Assembly (NCBI RefSeq): GCF_001274535.1
Contig: NZ_CP012410.1
Location: 372,001-436,000 of the forward strand
Direction: 5' to 3'
Origin: Leptotrichia sp. oral taxon 212
GTDB taxonomy: Bacteria > Fusobacteriota > Fusobacteriia > Fusobacteriales > Leptotrichiaceae
Length of the DNA: 64,000 nt
Position numbers and translations under genes: made by a program
Notes under the pieces: generated by a model
The model's input: only the letters and a program-made list of their open reading frames with translations
Databases searched by the model: none
Told to the model about the DNA's origin: nothing
Part shown: positions 63,142-64,000 of the stretch, one piece after another
Layout: each line of letters starts with the position of its first letter
Numbering within the stretch: the first letter of the stretch is position 1

Positions 63142-64000
63142 ATGGGAGTATTTGATTTTTTGAGGGTGTTTAGGGTTAATAAGAGTATATCGATAGATCT
63201 TGGAACTGCAAATATACTGATATATGACAAACAAAGAAAAAAAATAGTGCTGAATGAGCCGTCAGTTGTAGCTAGGGATAGAAAAACAAGAAAAATAATA
63301 GCTGTAGGAAAAGAAGCAAGGGAAATGCTTGGAAAGACACCGGCAAGCATTGAAGCTATAAAGCCTTTACAGGAAGGGGTTATCGCGGATATAGATTCTA
63401 CAACAGAAATGATAAGCTATTTCATACATAAAATTTATGGGAATTCTCTTTTTAAACCTGAAGTTATGATCTGTGTTCCTATAGAGGTTTCAGGAATTGA
63501 AAGAAAGGCACTTTTTGATGCAGTAAAAGGTGCTAAAAAAACGTATATTATAGAAGAAGGAAGAGCCGCAATAATAGGTTCAGGAGTAAATATTTCCAAG
63601 CCGGAAGGAAGCATGGTAATTGACATAGGTGGAGGTTCTACAGATGTGGCGATACTTTCACTTGATGAAATAATAGCAAGTAAGTCAATAAAAACCGCCG
63701 GAAATAAATTTGATGAGGATATTGTAAAATACATTAAGAAAAAATATAATCTTCTGATAGGAGACAGAACAGCTGAAAAAATTAAGAAGGAACTGGCAAC
63801 AGCATTGAAAAGTGTTAATCCTGAAATAATGGAAATAAAGGGAAGAGATCTGGAATCAGGAATTCCTAACACAATAGAAGTAAATGGAAATGAAATATGT
63901 GAAGCAATTGAAGAATCATTGTATCAGATAGTAAATTCCACAAAGGAAGTACTGGAGAAATGTCCACCGGAACTTGCGGCAGATATACTTGACAATGGTA
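63142..64000 (+). CDS. mreB: MreB/Mbl rod-shape actin homologue (cut by window end)
   Basis: The frame is open from ATG 63142 to the end of the window (286 codons; family length is about 340). Actin-fold motifs: DLGTANILIYDKQRKKIVLNEPSVVA (phosphate 1), GKEAREMLGKTPASIEAIKPLQEGVIADID, GRAAIIGSGVNI and VIDIGGGSTDVAILSLDEII (phosphate 2), matching MreB closely. GGAGG lies 6 nt before the ATG. The protein polymerises under the membrane to direct peptidoglycan synthesis in rods. It starts 15 bp after cysS. Confidence 0.92.
   Translation, partial: MGVFDFLRVFRVNKSISIDLGTANILIYDKQRKKIVLNEPSVVARDRKTRKIIAVGKEAREMLGKTPASIEAIKPLQEGVIADIDSTTEMISYFIHKIYGNSLFKPEVMICVPIEVSGIERKALFDAVKGAKKTYIIEEGRAAIIGSGVNISKPEGSMVIDIGGGSTDVAILSLDEIIASKSIKTAGNKFDEDIVKYIKKKYNLLIGDRTAEKIKKELATALKSVNPEIMEIKGRDLESGIPNTIEVNGNEICEAIEESLYQIVNSTKEVLEKCPPELAADILDNG

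Noticed and set aside
1-64000. CRISPR array, tRNA or rRNA genes, transposase or phage integrase
   Set aside because: Intergenic regions were read for evenly spaced direct repeats, conserved rRNA stretches and tRNA-like cloverleafs with CCA ends, and coding regions for DDE or tyrosine-recombinase motifs; none was recognised.

Overview
The window is low-GC DNA from a fermentative, diderm anaerobe, most consistent with the Fusobacteriota and in particular the Leptotrichia group. The clues are strong A/T bias, a 2476-residue autotransporter with the N-terminal segment typical of fusobacterial autotransporters, a Leloir galactose pathway with a Firmicutes-type GalT, and a mevalonate-type isoprenoid operon. 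This assignment comes from reading protein families, not from a database search.

Layout. 0-4 kb: the tail of a ROK-family protein and the galactose/methyl-galactoside ABC importer mglBAC. 4.5-12 kb: one giant autotransporter. 12-17 kb (minus strand): an AraC-type regulator and a heterodimeric ABC pair of the YbtPQ/IrtAB type. 17-24 kb: uppS-cdsA, tyrS, the four lower mevalonate-pathway genes (mevalonate kinase, diphosphomevalonate decarboxylase, phosphomevalonate kinase, type 2 IPP isomerase) and a small secreted DUF333 protein. 24.2-31.4 kb: a very A/T-rich minus-strand island holding a TldD-like metalloprotease, two ABC exporters and an Lsa-like ABC-F ribosome-protection ATPase. It is bounded on one side by nested inverted repeats and on the other by a 3' fragment of pyrG. 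31.5-34.6 kb: a Dps-type ferritin and a znuABC zinc importer. 35-39.4 kb: a histidine phosphatase, an acidic orphan and TrkA/TrkH potassium uptake. 39.5-44.6 kb: a methyltransferase and galK-galM-galT. 44.8-52.3 kb: a CcpN-like HTH-CBS regulator with pyruvate phosphate dikinase, a membrane protein, ribosomal protein L28 and PEP carboxylase. 52.6-57.1 kb: a run of lineage-specific membrane or envelope proteins, including a tandem paralogue pair, a gene cut short by a stop, and an obvious pseudogene. 57.3-64 kb: mutS2, a two-gene Septu (PtuA/PtuB) anti-phage system, cysS and the start of an mreB homologue.

How the genes fit together. mglBAC imports galactose that galM/galK/galT convert to hexose phosphate. 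ppdK, ppc and the CcpN-like regulator sit at the PEP-pyruvate-oxaloacetate node. The mevalonate genes make IPP/DMAPP, and UppS uses these to make the undecaprenyl carrier. Metal handling is represented by znuABC, Dps and the YbtPQ-like pair.

The two most notable accessory systems are the Septu defence pair and the TldD + two exporters + ABC-F cluster. The latter has the parts expected for maturation, export and self-protection around a ribosome-targeting peptide, but no precursor or modification enzyme was recognised. No rRNA, tRNA, CRISPR array, transposase or phage integrase was recognised.
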